The position numbers and the translations under genes are program-made. Under the pieces are notes generated by a model. That model did not search any database. It worked only from the letters and a program-made list of their open reading frames with translations, and was not told the origin of the DNA. This document shows positions 27,554-37,231 of a DNA stretch of 64,000 bases, piece after piece. The stretch spans positions 1 to 64,000 of the forward strand of contig JAEXPS010000008.1 in the NCBI GenBank assembly GCA_023438885.1, in the 5' to 3' direction. The first letter of the stretch is position 1, and each line of letters opens with the position of its first letter. This stretch comes from Actinomycetes bacterium. Lineage in GTDB: Bacteria > Actinomycetota > Actinomycetes > Actinomycetales > Cellulomonadaceae.

Positions 27554-29200
27554 TCAGCCGGCATCTCCCGCGGCCGCCCGCAGGCCGTCGCGGATCGCCG
27601 CCTGTGCCGCGACGTCCGACTCGTTGTACCGGTGCAACCAGTCCCGTGCCTCGTCGGCCGCAGGGCCCTCGCCCCGCGCTGCCTCGATCTTGAGCTGGGA
27701 CTGAGCACCGCCGGCGTCGTCGACCGCCCACCGGAACCCGAACATCGGCGCGACCACCTTCAGCGAGGCCCCGGCCCGGGACAGGAAGTGCTGCCCGTAC
27801 CAGGCGCACAGATCCACCGCCCGGCCCTCCAGCAGCCGGTCGACCTCCGGGTACTTGCGCGTCATCGACCGCTCGGGATGCGACCAGTGGAACACCGTGA
27901 CCGAGCGGCCCGCGCTCTCCTCCGCCGCCACCACAGCGCCCAGCCGGGCCGCGAACTCGGCCGCGAGCTCCGCCTCGCCGGCCTGATCGATCGGCTCGTA
28001 GCTGACCACCGGGTCGAAGACGGCGGTCGAGTCGTCCTGCCCATCCCGAACGCGCAGCCCCCAGAGATAGATGTGCCCGTCGAGGTCCCACTCGATGTCG
28101 AAGTCCACCTCGACGTCGGCCTGCGGCACCTGCGGCCACCGCGACAGCGGCTCGTACTCCACCCCGGCGACGGTCATCCGGGCTCGGCGCACCAGTGCGG
28201 CGAAGCGGTCGGCGGCGCGCGGCCCCGGCTGCGAGTCACGCTCGTCCCAGCCGTCCGGCGCCCGGTCCGGTTCGTGTGCGGCCAGAGCGTCGACCGTCGT
28301 CGTGCCGGCGTCGTAGAGCAAGCGCCACTGCTGCGCCGAGGGCAGCCCGGTGGCGATCGCGAAGGAGGCGTCCCGGGGACCGACCAGGCCGGTGCAGTAC
28401 TGCAGCCACGGGCACGTACGGCACTCGTAGATGTGGAACGGTCGCACGATCTCGCCGCCCGACGCGGCCGCCGCAGCGACCTCGAGGCGGAACGCGAACT
28501 CGTGGTCGTAGCGCTCGAGCAGGCTGCGCTGCGCACGTCCCGACGGCGCGGAGGCCGAGTACGTGGTGCGCCGCGGGCCGGCGAGGTCGAGCCACTGGAC
28601 CATCCGCACGCGGCCGACGTCCGCCTCGAAGTCGGAGGAGCCGATGATGCCGCCGACGAGGTGGGCATCACCGGCATGCAGGCCGAGCTCCTGGAGCATC
28701 CGCGTGTAGTGGGCCAGCTGGACGCCGTCCTTCTCCAGGTGGCCGTGCGCCTCCGAGAGTCCCTCGACGAGCCGTAGCTCGGCCGGGTCGTCGAGCGGCG
28801 ACAGCCACACCGAGCGCCGCGCCGCGGGTGTGCGCGTGCCGTGGAGCTTGACGTCGACGGGCACATAGCCCGCGCCCAGCCGCACCAGGACGTCCGGCGC
28901 ACCTACCCGGGCCTTCACCCGCGGCAGCCGACCGTTGACGATGACGGGTACGCCGTTGCGCATCGCGTCGAGGGTCGCGGTCGCGTTCGCCTCGAACCCG
29001 GCGTCGTCGGACAGCAGCAGCGCACCGCCGGCCGCCAGCTCGGCGTTGACGTGCTCCTCGAACTCGTTGCCGGCGGTGAACAGCCGGCGGGTCTGCTCGT
29101 CGACCGGGGGCTTGGGGGGTGAGGCGGGTGAGAAGTCGTTGTGGACCGCGCGGGCGCACCGCTTGGCCGGATAGCCACCGAGCACCAGGTCGGCCGTCAT
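27554..29200 (-). CDS. TM0106-family RecB-like nuclease with Fe-S cluster
   Basis: The 548-residue protein has a RecB/Cas4-type nuclease core with Asp103, Asp116 and Lys118 (PVDVKL) and the QxxxY motif at 161-165. Four cysteines fit an Fe-S cluster: Cys15, then Cys260, Cys263 and Cys269 (ECRTCPWLQYC). The C-terminal part, with VDFDIEWDLDG and NESDV, resembles a DEDD exonuclease fold. This is the layout of the TM0106 family, which probably processes DNA ends, but its role is not established. The ATG has AGGAGG seven bases upstream and overlaps the LtrA stop as ATGA. Confidence 0.85.
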   Translation of the reverse strand: MTADLVLGGYPAKRCARAVHNDFSPASPPKPPVDEQTRRLFTAGNEFEEHVNAELAAGGALLLSDDAGFEANATATLDAMRNGVPVIVNGRLPRVKARVGAPDVLVRLGAGYVPVDVKLHGTRTPAARRSVWLSPLDDPAELRLVEGLSEAHGHLEKDGVQLAHYTRMLQELGLHAGDAHLVGGIIGSSDFEADVGRVRMVQWLDLAGPRRTTYSASAPSGRAQRSLLERYDHEFAFRLEVAAAAASGGEIVRPFHIYECRTCPWLQYCTGLVGPRDASFAIATGLPSAQQWRLLYDAGTTTVDALAAHEPDRAPDGWDERDSQPGPRAADRFAALVRRARMTVAGVEYEPLSRWPQVPQADVEVDFDIEWDLDGHIYLWGLRVRDGQDDSTAVFDPVVSYEPIDQAGEAELAAEFAARLGAVVAAEESAGRSVTVFHWSHPERSMTRKYPEVDRLLEGRAVDLCAWYGQHFLSRAGASLKVVAPMFGFRWAVDDAGGAQSQLKIEAARGEGPAADEARDWLHRYNESDVAAQAAIRDGLRAAAGDAG

Positions 29201-30438
29201 CGCAGCACCTCCTGGAGCACGGCCGCCATGTGGCGGTGCCCGATGGTCTCGTAGCCGACGACGATCACGGCCGGCGCGAGGGCGACGACCAGGAGGCACA
29301 GGCCGAAGCCGGCGCCGAGCGCCGCCAGCGCCACCGCAAGGCACAGCATCGCCGCGGTCCCGGCGAACAGCAGCAGGTGGAACGGATCCACCGCGCCGAC
29401 GAGGTACGAGTAGATGGCGAAGTAGGCGATGACGGTGACGAGCACGGGCACCGCGATGGTCAGCACCGCTTCGGCCACCCCGATCGACGACTCCCCCTCC
29501 ACGACGTACGCCGCGACGTGCAGGCCGGCGCCCATCGCCGCGAGCGACGAGAAGATGACGATCCCGCCGTACCCCCACACCCACGCCCGGCGCCGGTGCC
29601 GGCGCAGCACGTCGCCCGCCGGCACCACGAAGTACACCCACCACACGCCGAATGCCAGGCCCGTGCCGGCGACGACCACGAGCACGGCCTCCGTGCTCCA
29701 CCCGACCCGGCCCACCACGGCGGACACCGCGGCGATGGTGCCCAGCACCACCTCCCCCAGCGTGATCATCACCAGCAGGCCGTACCGCTCCGCGATGTGG
29801 TGCGCGTGCCACGGCGGCACCTGCGACGCCCGTGCCGCGAGCACCGGGCCGCCCAGCTCGACGGCGTAGAGCAGCACCAGCACGGGAACGAGGCGCCCCA
29901 GCGGCAGGTCGAGGAAGAGGACCGCCGTCCAGCCGACCTGGGACACGGCGATGGCGCCCGCGAAGGTCGTGGCGAAGCGGCGGTTCGCCGGGTCCTGGAC
30001 GGCGACGCGCACCCACTGCGCCACCATCGCCACCCGCATCACGATGTACCCGGCCACCACCACGCCGTTGTCCAGCGGCTCGCCGTGGTCGATCGAGGTG
30101 AACACCTGGGGCACACCGAGAGCGAGGACGAGCACACCGACCATCTGCACCATCGTGGCCAGCCGGAAGAACCAGTCGTCGGTGTCGAACGCCGAGGCGA
30201 ACCACGAGAAGTTCACCCAGGCCCAGCAGACGGCGAACGCGACGAACGAGAACGCCACCAGCGCGGCGGCGAAGTGACCCTCGGCCAGCAGGTGTGCCGC
30301 CTGGTCGCCCGCCTGCGCGAACGCTGCGACGAAGGTCAGGTCGAACAGCAGCTCGAGCGGGGTGGCCGACCGGTGCGCCTCCTCGGGGTCCCGGCCCGTC
30401 ATCCGGCGCAAGCGGTGATGGCGCTCGGCGAGGCTCAC
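29197..30438 (-). CDS. LtrA-family membrane protein
   Basis: This 413-residue protein has about 10-12 membrane helices. It carries the LtrA family signatures SATPLELLFDLTFVAAFAQ near residue 24 and HIAERYGLLVMITLGEVVLG mid-protein. The family is named for low-temperature requirement in Listeria; no biochemical activity is established. The GTG start has no clear ribosome-binding site, and an ATG 12 codons later is possible. It is coupled to the RecB-like nuclease by ATGA. Confidence 0.85.
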   Translation of the reverse strand: MSLAERHHRLRRMTGRDPEEAHRSATPLELLFDLTFVAAFAQAGDQAAHLLAEGHFAAALVAFSFVAFAVCWAWVNFSWFASAFDTDDWFFRLATMVQMVGVLVLALGVPQVFTSIDHGEPLDNGVVVAGYIVMRVAMVAQWVRVAVQDPANRRFATTFAGAIAVSQVGWTAVLFLDLPLGRLVPVLVLLYAVELGGPVLAARASQVPPWHAHHIAERYGLLVMITLGEVVLGTIAAVSAVVGRVGWSTEAVLVVVAGTGLAFGVWWVYFVVPAGDVLRRHRRRAWVWGYGGIVIFSSLAAMGAGLHVAAYVVEGESSIGVAEAVLTIAVPVLVTVIAYFAIYSYLVGAVDPFHLLLFAGTAAMLCLAVALAALGAGFGLCLLVVALAPAVIVVGYETIGHRHMAAVLQEVLR

Positions 30439-30499
30439 CGGGTCAGGCTAGAGGCACGCACCGACGTTCCGCGCCGCGGTGGGACGAGGCGCCGAGCAG

Positions 30500-31822
30500 T
30501 CAGCCGGTGACGGCCTCCTCGGCGGGCTCGGTGGCGTGGGTGGTGACGTAGAACCGCGCCGTGACGATCAGGCCGAGGGCCAGCAGCGCCGACGTCAGCA
30601 CGAACGGCCACGTGCGGTTCATGCCGGACAGCCAGCCGGCGATCCACCCGAACGGCGCGGTGGCCAGCATCACGCACGTGCGCTGGATCGCCATGACGCG
30701 CGAGCGCTCGTCCTTGTCGACGTGGAGCGCCACCAGCGACTCCGAGAGCATGAAGAGGATGCCGGCACCGAACGCGTCGAGCACCAGGGTGCCCCCGAGC
30801 AGGGCGTAGGTGCCCGCCGTCGCCGCACCGCCGGGCGCAGGGATCGCCACGAGCAGCAGCTGCCCGGCCAGGTACGCGCCGAAGCCCCACAGCGTCGCGC
30901 GCTTGAGGCGATGGGTGCCGGTCAGCCGCGGGATCAGCGTGAAGAAGAAGATCCCTGAGAGGATCGAGCGCGCCATGGGGAAGAACGGGAGCAGCGCATC
31001 CGGCACCCCGAGCTTGGTGTTGATGATCACCTGCCAGAACGTGCCGGTCACCACCGTCACGGCGCCGACGATCGCCATCACGGCCAGCGAGAACACGGTG
31101 CCGCGCGAGCGCAGCACCATCGGGAGCACCGCGCGGTACTCCGCCAGCAGCGACCAGATCGACCGCCCGCGGGTCTGCTCCATCCGGACCCGGCCGGTCC
31201 CGGTCTCGGTGGAGTACCGGTAGAGGATCAGGAGCTTGAGCGTCATGACGACCGCCGCGTTGACGTACAGGATCCGCACGGCGGGCTCCAGCCCCTGCCG
31301 CGACACCAGGAACGCGGCGATCGGCGCGAACAGGGCCGAGAAGTTCCCGGCGACTCCCACCAGCGAGTAGATGCCGGTGATGTGCCGCGGCTCGGCGTCC
31401 TCAACCAGGAGGCAGTCCCACGAGTTCTGCGTCACCTGCCAGGCGCCGTTGATGAGGGACGCGACGAGGAAGTACCAGAAGTTCTGCGCGACCGCCCAGA
31501 TCAAGCACGGCACCGCCCATGCGACGACGTCGAACACCGCGGTGGTGGTGCGTCGGCCCAGCTTGTCCGTGATGACGCCCGACAGCAGTCCGAACACCAC
31601 CTGCGACAGCAGGGAGACCGTCGCCAGCAGCCCGATCTGCTCGTCGTGCACACCGAGCGCCAGCATGTAGACCGACGCGTACGGCAGCACCAGGGCCATC
31701 GACAGGCCCCACATCGGCTCCGTGTAGACGGCGGCACGGGGGTTGCCGCGCAACGTCTTCAGGGTGGTCCACAGGGAGTTGGGGTTGCGCTGCACCGGAG
31801 AAGTCAAGCACTCGCCGACCAT
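30500..31822 (-). CDS. MFS transporter
   Basis: This 440-residue protein has about 12 membrane helices. The loop between helices 2 and 3, GVITDKLGRRT, is the usual MFS A-motif. The substrate is unknown. The first ATG has AGGGAG directly against it, which is too close, so the true start may be a few codons downstream. It stands alone between LtrA and the VOC gene. Confidence 0.85.
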   Translation of the reverse strand: MVGECLTSPVQRNPNSLWTTLKTLRGNPRAAVYTEPMWGLSMALVLPYASVYMLALGVHDEQIGLLATVSLLSQVVFGLLSGVITDKLGRRTTTAVFDVVAWAVPCLIWAVAQNFWYFLVASLINGAWQVTQNSWDCLLVEDAEPRHITGIYSLVGVAGNFSALFAPIAAFLVSRQGLEPAVRILYVNAAVVMTLKLLILYRYSTETGTGRVRMEQTRGRSIWSLLAEYRAVLPMVLRSRGTVFSLAVMAIVGAVTVVTGTFWQVIINTKLGVPDALLPFFPMARSILSGIFFFTLIPRLTGTHRLKRATLWGFGAYLAGQLLLVAIPAPGGAATAGTYALLGGTLVLDAFGAGILFMLSESLVALHVDKDERSRVMAIQRTCVMLATAPFGWIAGWLSGMNRTWPFVLTSALLALGLIVTARFYVTTHATEPAEEAVTG

Positions 31823-31972
31823 CTCCCTGGCACGACGAGGCAGGCCAAGAACGTCCCATTGGACGGGCCGCGCGACGTTCGCCGGGCTGCACGGTGCTGC
31901 CGTTGCTCCCGCAGACGACGAAGACGGCGCAAGCGGCCCCCCGCGCCCGTTGTGCTCCCTACCATCAGGGGC

Positions 31973-32410
31973 ATGTTCCTCTCACACGTGGAGATCCAGT
32001 GCGCCGACTTCGCGAAGTCGGCGCAGTTCTATGACGCCGTGATGGCCACCCTCGGCGCCGGGCGCAGGGAGGACAAGTCGCCGTACGCCATCGGCTATGG
32101 CGTGCACGGCCCCGACTTCTGGATCGGAACGTTCGTGAGCGGGACCGGTTTCCGCGAGTCGCACATCGCCTTCGCCGCCGAGACGAACGAGCAGGTCGAC
32201 GCCTTCGTCGAGGCTGCCCGCGCGCTGGGCTACGAGGTGCTCCACGAGCCACGCGAGTGGCCTGAGTACATCGGCGATGCCGTCGTCGGCTACTACGCCG
32301 GGTTCGTGCGCGACCCGGACGGCAACAACATCGAGGCGGCCGTCTGCGTGCTCGACCTGCCGGGGCTCGACAAGCCGACCGCCTGGGCCGGAGGCCGCGA
32401 CCGGGCGTAG
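31973..32410 (+). CDS. VOC-family (glyoxalase/dioxygenase-fold) protein
   Basis: The 145-residue protein has the two-module VOC fold. It opens with SHVEIQCADFAKSAQFYDA and has a second half with SHIAFAAET and a RDPDGNNIEAA end. His and Glu residues at the metal positions are present. The group contains lyases, isomerases and resistance proteins, so the reaction cannot be named. The ribosome-binding site is weak. It converges on panD. Confidence 0.88.
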   Translation: MFLSHVEIQCADFAKSAQFYDAVMATLGAGRREDKSPYAIGYGVHGPDFWIGTFVSGTGFRESHIAFAAETNEQVDAFVEAARALGYEVLHEPREWPEYIGDAVVGYYAGFVRDPDGNNIEAAVCVLDLPGLDKPTAWAGGRDRA

Positions 32411-32519
32411 TCGCATCGGCGGAGGCGCTCGGTTGCCGGCGTCGCGTTCGAGGCAGCGGAGCTCAGCGACGGGGTGCTGACCCGCGGCGAGGCGACGGCG
32501 CGCTCAGCGCCCCGCCCCC

Positions 32520-32885
32520 TCAGGGGTGCGCGACGATGTCGTTTCCCTCGTCGACGATGACCACCCGTGGCGTGTGGCGGCGAGCGTCCTCGTCGCTCAT
32601 CAAGCCGTACGCGACCACGATCACAAGGTCGCCCACGGACACGAGGTGGGCCGCGGCCCCGTTGATCCGGATGTCGCGGCCTCCCCGAGGTCCCGGGATC
32701 GCGTAGGTGGTGAGGCGCTCACCGTTGGTGATGTCGAGGACGTCCACCTCCTGGTTGGGCAGGAGGTCCGCCGCCTCCATCAGCTCCTCGTCGATCGTGA
32801 TCGACCCCACGTAGTCGAGGTCGGCCTGGGTGACGGTCGCGCGATGGATCTTCGACAGCATCATGAAGCGCTGGAGCGAGCTCAC
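32520..32885 (-). CDS. panD: Aspartate 1-decarboxylase
   Basis: This pyruvoyl enzyme of about 121 residues makes beta-alanine for pantothenate and coenzyme [21 protein letters not shown] holds the self-cleavage site, Gly-Ser in YVGS, which yields the pyruvoyl group. The conserved Tyr lies in LTTYAIPG, and INGAAAHLV follows. The GTG at 32885 gives an N-terminus like other PanD proteins; a TTG three codons earlier and two ATG codons (32864, 32861) are alternatives. No panB or panC gene adjoins it. Confidence 0.93.
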   Translation of the reverse strand: MSSLQRFMMLSKIHRATVTQADLDYVGSITIDEELMEAADLLPNQEVDVLDITNGERLTTYAIPGPRGGRDIRINGAAAHLVSVGDLVIVVAYGLMSDEDARRHTPRVVIVDEGNDIVAHP

Positions 32886-33029
32886 GATCGTCAATCCTAG
32901 GCGTCGCGCGGATCGTCACTCCTCCGCCGTACGGGCAGGCCCGGGGCCAGGAATCGCGATGACACGCCGGCTCAGGCGTCCGTAGTGTCTGGGGCTCCCA
33001 CCATCCCCGACATCGAAGGTGCTTCGACC

Positions 33030-33776
33030 GTGGACATCCCCCGGATCTTCAACATCAGCGAGAGCGACCACCGCATCCACAACCCGTTCACGCCGGAGAA
33101 GCTGGCCACGCTCGGCGCGGCGGTGCGCCTGGAGCCGGGCACCCGGATCCTCGACCTCGCCAGCGGCTCGGGCGAGATGCTGTGCACCTGGGCCCGGGAC
33201 CACGGGATCGTCGGGACCGGCGTCGACATGAGCGCGCCGTTCACCGAGCGGGCACGCCTGCGCGCCGTCGAGCTCGGCGTCGCCGATCGCGTCACGTTCG
33301 TCCATGACGATGCGGCCGGCTACGTGTCCGACGAGAAGGTCGGCGTCGCCGCGTGCGTCGGAGCCACCTGGATCGGCGGTGGTGTCGCCGGCACCATCGA
33401 GCTCCTGACGAGGAGCCTCGTCCCCGGCGGCACGGTGCTCATCGGCGAGCCGTACTGGCGGCAGCTGCCGGCGACGCAGGAGGTCGCCCAGGCCTGTGGC
33501 GCCGAGTCGATCTCGGACTTCCTGACGCTCCCCGAGCTGCTCGGGTCGTTCGACGAGCTGGGCCACGACGTCGTCGAGATGGTGCTGGCCGACCAGGACA
33601 GCTGGGACAGGTACGAGGCGCCCCGGTGGATCACGATGCGCCGCTGGCTCGACGCCCATCCGGACGACGACTTCGCGGCGGAGGTCCGGGCCGAGCTGAC
33701 CTCGGCCCCGCGGCGGTACGCCGCCTACACCCGCGAGTACGTCGGATGGGGGGTCTTCGCCCTCGTCGCCCGGTGA
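33030..33776 (+). CDS. Class I SAM-dependent methyltransferase
   Basis: The 248-residue protein has motif I ILDLASGSGEML and an acidic VGTGVDMS that binds the ribose of S-adenosylmethionine. Then come CVGATWIGGG and VLIGEPYWRQLP, typical of the small-molecule branch. The GTG giving VDIPRIFNISESDHRIHNPF was chosen because it matches the family N-terminus; an upstream GTG would add 15 residues. The substrate is unknown. Confidence 0.87.
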   Translation: MDIPRIFNISESDHRIHNPFTPEKLATLGAAVRLEPGTRILDLASGSGEMLCTWARDHGIVGTGVDMSAPFTERARLRAVELGVADRVTFVHDDAAGYVSDEKVGVAACVGATWIGGGVAGTIELLTRSLVPGGTVLIGEPYWRQLPATQEVAQACGAESISDFLTLPELLGSFDELGHDVVEMVLADQDSWDRYEAPRWITMRRWLDAHPDDDFAAEVRAELTSAPRRYAAYTREYVGWGVFALVAR

Positions 33777-33786
33777 TGGGCCCTCG

Positions 33787-33812
33787 ACCTGCGGGTCCGC
33801 ACCCCCGCAGGT
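33787..33812 (+). terminator. Hairpin after the methyltransferase gene
   Basis: ACCTGCGGG (33787-33795) pairs perfectly with CCCGCAGGT (33804-33812) around an 8-base loop, ten bases after the stop codon. Confidence 0.65.
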
Positions 33813-33896
33813 AGCGTCTGGCTCGGCGGGGCCGCTCGGCGCAGCATCTGCGCCCGAACGTTCCGCGCCGGACCCGCGCGGCACGAGGGAGCGGAC

Positions 33897-35276
33897 ATGG
33901 ACGTCGAGCAGGCCCGCATCGCAGTCCAGGCACTGATGCCCCGCGCCCATGCCGAGCTGGCCGAGCTGGTCGCCATGCGGTCCGTCGCCGACCCCCGGCA
34001 GTTCCCGCCCGAGGAGTGCACGCGCGCGGCCCAGTGGCTCGTCGACGCATTCACGCAGGTGGGCGTGCAGGACGTGCATCTCCAGCCGACGCCGGACGGC
34101 ACCAGCGCAGTGGTCGGCTTCACGCCCGGGCCGGACGGCGCTCCGACCGTTCTCCTCTACGGCCACTACGACGTGCAGCCGCCACTGGTCGACGACGCGT
34201 GGCACTCCCCTCCGTTCGAGCTCACCGAGCGCGACGGCCGCTGGTACGGGCGGGGTGCGGCCGACTGCAAGGGCAACCTGCTGGTGCATCTCACGGCGCT
34301 GCGCGCACTGGCCGGTGCCGCGCCCGAAGGGCACCTCTTCCCCGTCGGGGTCCGTGTGGTGGTCGAGGGTTCCGAGGAGCAGGGCACGGGAGGCCTCGAG
34401 GAGTACGTCGCCGCCAACCCGGGCGCCCTGGACGCCGATGTCATCGTGGTGGCGGACACCGGTAACGCCGAGGTCGGCTTGCCCACCGTCACGACGACCC
34501 TGCGCGGCATCGCCAACGTCGTCGTGCACGTCGAGGCGCTGACCGGCGAGATCCACTCCGGGATGTTCGGCGGTCCCGCCCCCGACGGGCTCGCGGCGCT
34601 GGTGCACATGCTCGCCACGCTCCGAGACGAGCGGGGCAACACGACGATCGACGGCCTCGACGCCTCGGCGAGGTGGCCAGGGGTGCCCTACCCGGCCGAG
34701 CAGTTCCGCGCGGACGCCGGCGTGATCGACGGGGTGCACCTGCTCGGTGACGGCGAGGTGGCGGACCTGGTCTGGGCGCGGCCGGCGGTGACGATCCTCG
34801 GCATCGACTGCCCTCCCGTGGTGGGCTCGGCCGCCGCGATCCAGCCGCGAGCGTCGGCCCGGCTCAACCTGCGGGTGCCGCCGCACATGAGCGCGCGTGC
34901 GGCCCAGGACGCCCTCGTGGCCCATCTCGAGAATGCCGCGCCGTGGGGCGTCAAGGTCCGGATCGAGCGCGAGTCCGACGGCGAGCCGTTCAGCGCTGCC
35001 ACCGACGGCCCCGCGTACGCAGTCCTGGCGGGGGCGATGGCGGACGCCTTCGGGCGCCCGATGGTGACCGCCGGGCAGGGCGGCTCGATCCCCCTGTGCA
35101 ACGTGCTGGCGGCCGGCTACCCGAAGGCCGAGATCGTGCTCCTCGGGGTCGAGGAGCCGAAGTGCCTGATCCATGCACCGAACGAGAGCGTCGACCCGAG
35201 GGAGATCGAGAACATGGCGGTGGCGGAGACCCTGTTCCTGTCCCGGCTCCCCGGAGCGGGCCGGCACCATGGCTGA
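33897..35276 (+). CDS. M20-family dipeptidase/metallopeptidase
   Basis: This 459-residue zinc peptidase has YGHYDVQPP (metal His and Asp) and GRGAADCKGN. The acid/base pair is in EGSEEQGTGG, and the lid region contains GEIHSGMFGG. A C-terminal His is in CLIHAPNES. The family splits dipeptides or aminoacyl conjugates. The start ATG has GAGGGA seven bases upstream. The stop overlaps the MFS start by 8 bases, so peptide hydrolysis and export or uptake may be linked. Confidence 0.93.
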   Translation: MDVEQARIAVQALMPRAHAELAELVAMRSVADPRQFPPEECTRAAQWLVDAFTQVGVQDVHLQPTPDGTSAVVGFTPGPDGAPTVLLYGHYDVQPPLVDDAWHSPPFELTERDGRWYGRGAADCKGNLLVHLTALRALAGAAPEGHLFPVGVRVVVEGSEEQGTGGLEEYVAANPGALDADVIVVADTGNAEVGLPTVTTTLRGIANVVVHVEALTGEIHSGMFGGPAPDGLAALVHMLATLRDERGNTTIDGLDASARWPGVPYPAEQFRADAGVIDGVHLLGDGEVADLVWARPAVTILGIDCPPVVGSAAAIQPRASARLNLRVPPHMSARAAQDALVAHLENAAPWGVKVRIERESDGEPFSAATDGPAYAVLAGAMADAFGRPMVTAGQGGSIPLCNVLAAGYPKAEIVLLGVEEPKCLIHAPNESVDPREIENMAVAETLFLSRLPGAGRHHG

Positions 35277-36786
35277 GGCCGCGAGCACGTCCACGACACG
35301 CCACACCGGGGTCCTGGTCGCCACGTGCCTGTCGACGCTCGTCGTCAACGCCAACACCTCCGCGGTGAGCATCCTGCTGCCCGCCATCAGCGCCGACACC
35401 GGAACCTCGGTCGACACGCTCCAGTGGGCGGTCACCGGCTACTCGCTGATGGGCGCCGCGGTGATCATCACCGCCGGGTCGCTGGGCGACGTGTTCGGGC
35501 GCCGCAGGGTGTTCCAGCTCGGCCTGCTGCTGTTCGTCGTCTCCTGCGTCTTCATCGCCCTGGCCAACAGCGGAACGATGGTCATCCTCGGCCGGGTGAT
35601 CCAGGGCGCGGCGGGCTCGACGATCCTCGCCTGCGGCCTGAGCCTCCTGACGGTGGCGAACACCGGCCAGCAGCAGGAACAGCTGAGAACCGTCTCCCTG
35701 TGGGGCGCGGCGGCGGCCGTCGGCGCGGCAGCCGGGCCGCTGATCGGCGGCCTGCTGGTCGACCTCACCGGATGGCAGGGCCTGTTCTGGATCGACGCCG
35801 GCGTCGCGATCGTCTGCATGCTCATCACCGCTGCCGCCGTCTCCGAGTCGCGCGACCCCCACCGTCCACGCGACATCGACTACCTCGGCTCCGTGCTGGT
35901 CGCACTCACGCTGAGCCCGATCGTGCTCGCGATGAGCAAGGGCAGTGCCTGGGGATGGTTCTCGCTCGCGACCATCGGCTGCCTCGTGGTCGCCGTCGCC
36001 TCCGGGTTCGCCTTCGTCGCCGTCGAGCGCCGGGTCGCGGTCCCGCTGCTGGACCTGAACCTGCTCCGCAACCGCATCCTGGTGGGCTCCACCGTCGCGA
36101 TCCTCATCGGTGCCGGCACCATCAACGGCCTGATGTACCTGCTCAGCCTCTACTTCCAGAACCCGGACGCTCTGGGCTTCTCGCCCTTCCAGGCGGGTCT
36201 GGCCACCCTGCCCGCCACCGTGGGCCTGGTCGTCATCGCCCCGATCGTCCCCCGGCTGGCCGCCAAGTACGGCGGCCGCCAGGTCGTCGCACTCGGCTTC
36301 CTCGTCACGGCGGCCGGCTTCGCGGTGATCGGTCTGACGCAGCCGGACTGGAGGTACGTCGCGTTCCTGCTGCCCCTCATCGCCATCGCGGTGGGCATGG
36401 GGATGTCGAACGGTCCGGCGTCCTCCGCCTCGACCGCCAGCGTGGACGAGGCGCAGGTCGGGTCGGCATCGGGTGTCTCGAACATGGCGCGGTACGTCGG
36501 TGCCGCCGTCGCGACGGCTCTGGCCGCCACCATCAACGCCGCGGTCATCACGAACCGCACCGATGCGGGGTACTCGCCGGCGGAGGGCCTCGCCTCCGGC
36601 CTCGGGGCGGCGAGCTGGGTGATGGCCGGGTTCAGCGTCGCGGGTGTCGCCATGGCCGTGGTGATGGGGCGTCACCACCCGCCGCAGGGCACGCTCGACG
36701 ACGCGGCCGCCTCGGCCGCCGCGGTCGCCCACACGCTGCCGACCACGGCCTCCGGTACGGCGGGGCAGCCGGCCGCTACTCGTTGA
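35269..36786 (+). CDS. MFS transporter, DHA2 (EmrB/QacA-like) type
   Basis: This 505-residue protein has about 14 membrane helices. It has a clear A-motif (GSLGDVFGRRR) and a helix-5 motif C-like GPLIGGLLVD, the pattern of proton-driven drug exporters. It begins eight bases before the M20 stop codon. The tail is hydrophilic and Ala-rich. It overlaps the convergent membrane protein by 11 bases. Confidence 0.9.
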   Translation: MAEAASTSTTRHTGVLVATCLSTLVVNANTSAVSILLPAISADTGTSVDTLQWAVTGYSLMGAAVIITAGSLGDVFGRRRVFQLGLLLFVVSCVFIALANSGTMVILGRVIQGAAGSTILACGLSLLTVANTGQQQEQLRTVSLWGAAAAVGAAAGPLIGGLLVDLTGWQGLFWIDAGVAIVCMLITAAAVSESRDPHRPRDIDYLGSVLVALTLSPIVLAMSKGSAWGWFSLATIGCLVVAVASGFAFVAVERRVAVPLLDLNLLRNRILVGSTVAILIGAGTINGLMYLLSLYFQNPDALGFSPFQAGLATLPATVGLVVIAPIVPRLAAKYGGRQVVALGFLVTAAGFAVIGLTQPDWRYVAFLLPLIAIAVGMGMSNGPASSASTASVDEAQVGSASGVSNMARYVGAAVATALAATINAAVITNRTDAGYSPAEGLASGLGAASWVMAGFSVAGVAMAVVMGRHHPPQGTLDDAAASAAAVAHTLPTTASGTAGQPAATR

Positions 36787-37231
36787 TGACGACGGCGACC
36801 TTGAGGTCGTCGAGCCAGGCCTTGACGGCGTCCAGCCGGTCCGGGCAGTAGATCGACATGATGAGCACCTGACCGCGGACCACCCGCTCGTCGGCGATCA
36901 CGGGGCGGATGCCGGGACCCGCCGCGCCGTTGACCAGCTGGGAGTAGTAGGTCGCCTGGCTCAGCTCGCTGTCCGGGCTCGCACACGCCGCTCCGCCGTC
37001 CGTGCCCAGCGTGTTGACGACCTGATCGTGCGACGGCACGTTCTCCACGCCCGCCTCCGCCAGCGCCGCGATCAGCTGGTTGGCCTTGTCGTCAGCCTCG
37101 GCGCCGGCCTCGTCGGACCCGGAGTCGAAGACGATGGCGCCGACGACCGCGAGGAGCACGAACACGACCCCGATGAGGACGTACACCACGATGCGCTCTC
37201 CACGGTGGGTGGTCTCGTGATGGGTGCTCAT
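36776..37231 (-). CDS. Single-span membrane protein of unknown function
   Basis: The 151-residue protein has a short cytoplasmic N-terminus, one membrane helix (about 17-38) and an acidic extracellular domain of about 110 residues with two cysteines (ACASP and IYCPD) that could form a disulfide. No family was recognised. The ATG has GGAGGGGG upstream and overlaps the APC permease stop as ATGA. It may be an accessory subunit of that permease. Confidence 0.75.
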   Translation of the reverse strand: MSTHHETTHRGERIVVYVLIGVVFVLLAVVGAIVFDSGSDEAGAEADDKANQLIAALAEAGVENVPSHDQVVNTLGTDGGAACASPDSELSQATYYSQLVNGAAGPGIRPVIADERVVRGQVLIMSIYCPDRLDAVKAWLDDLKVAVVINE

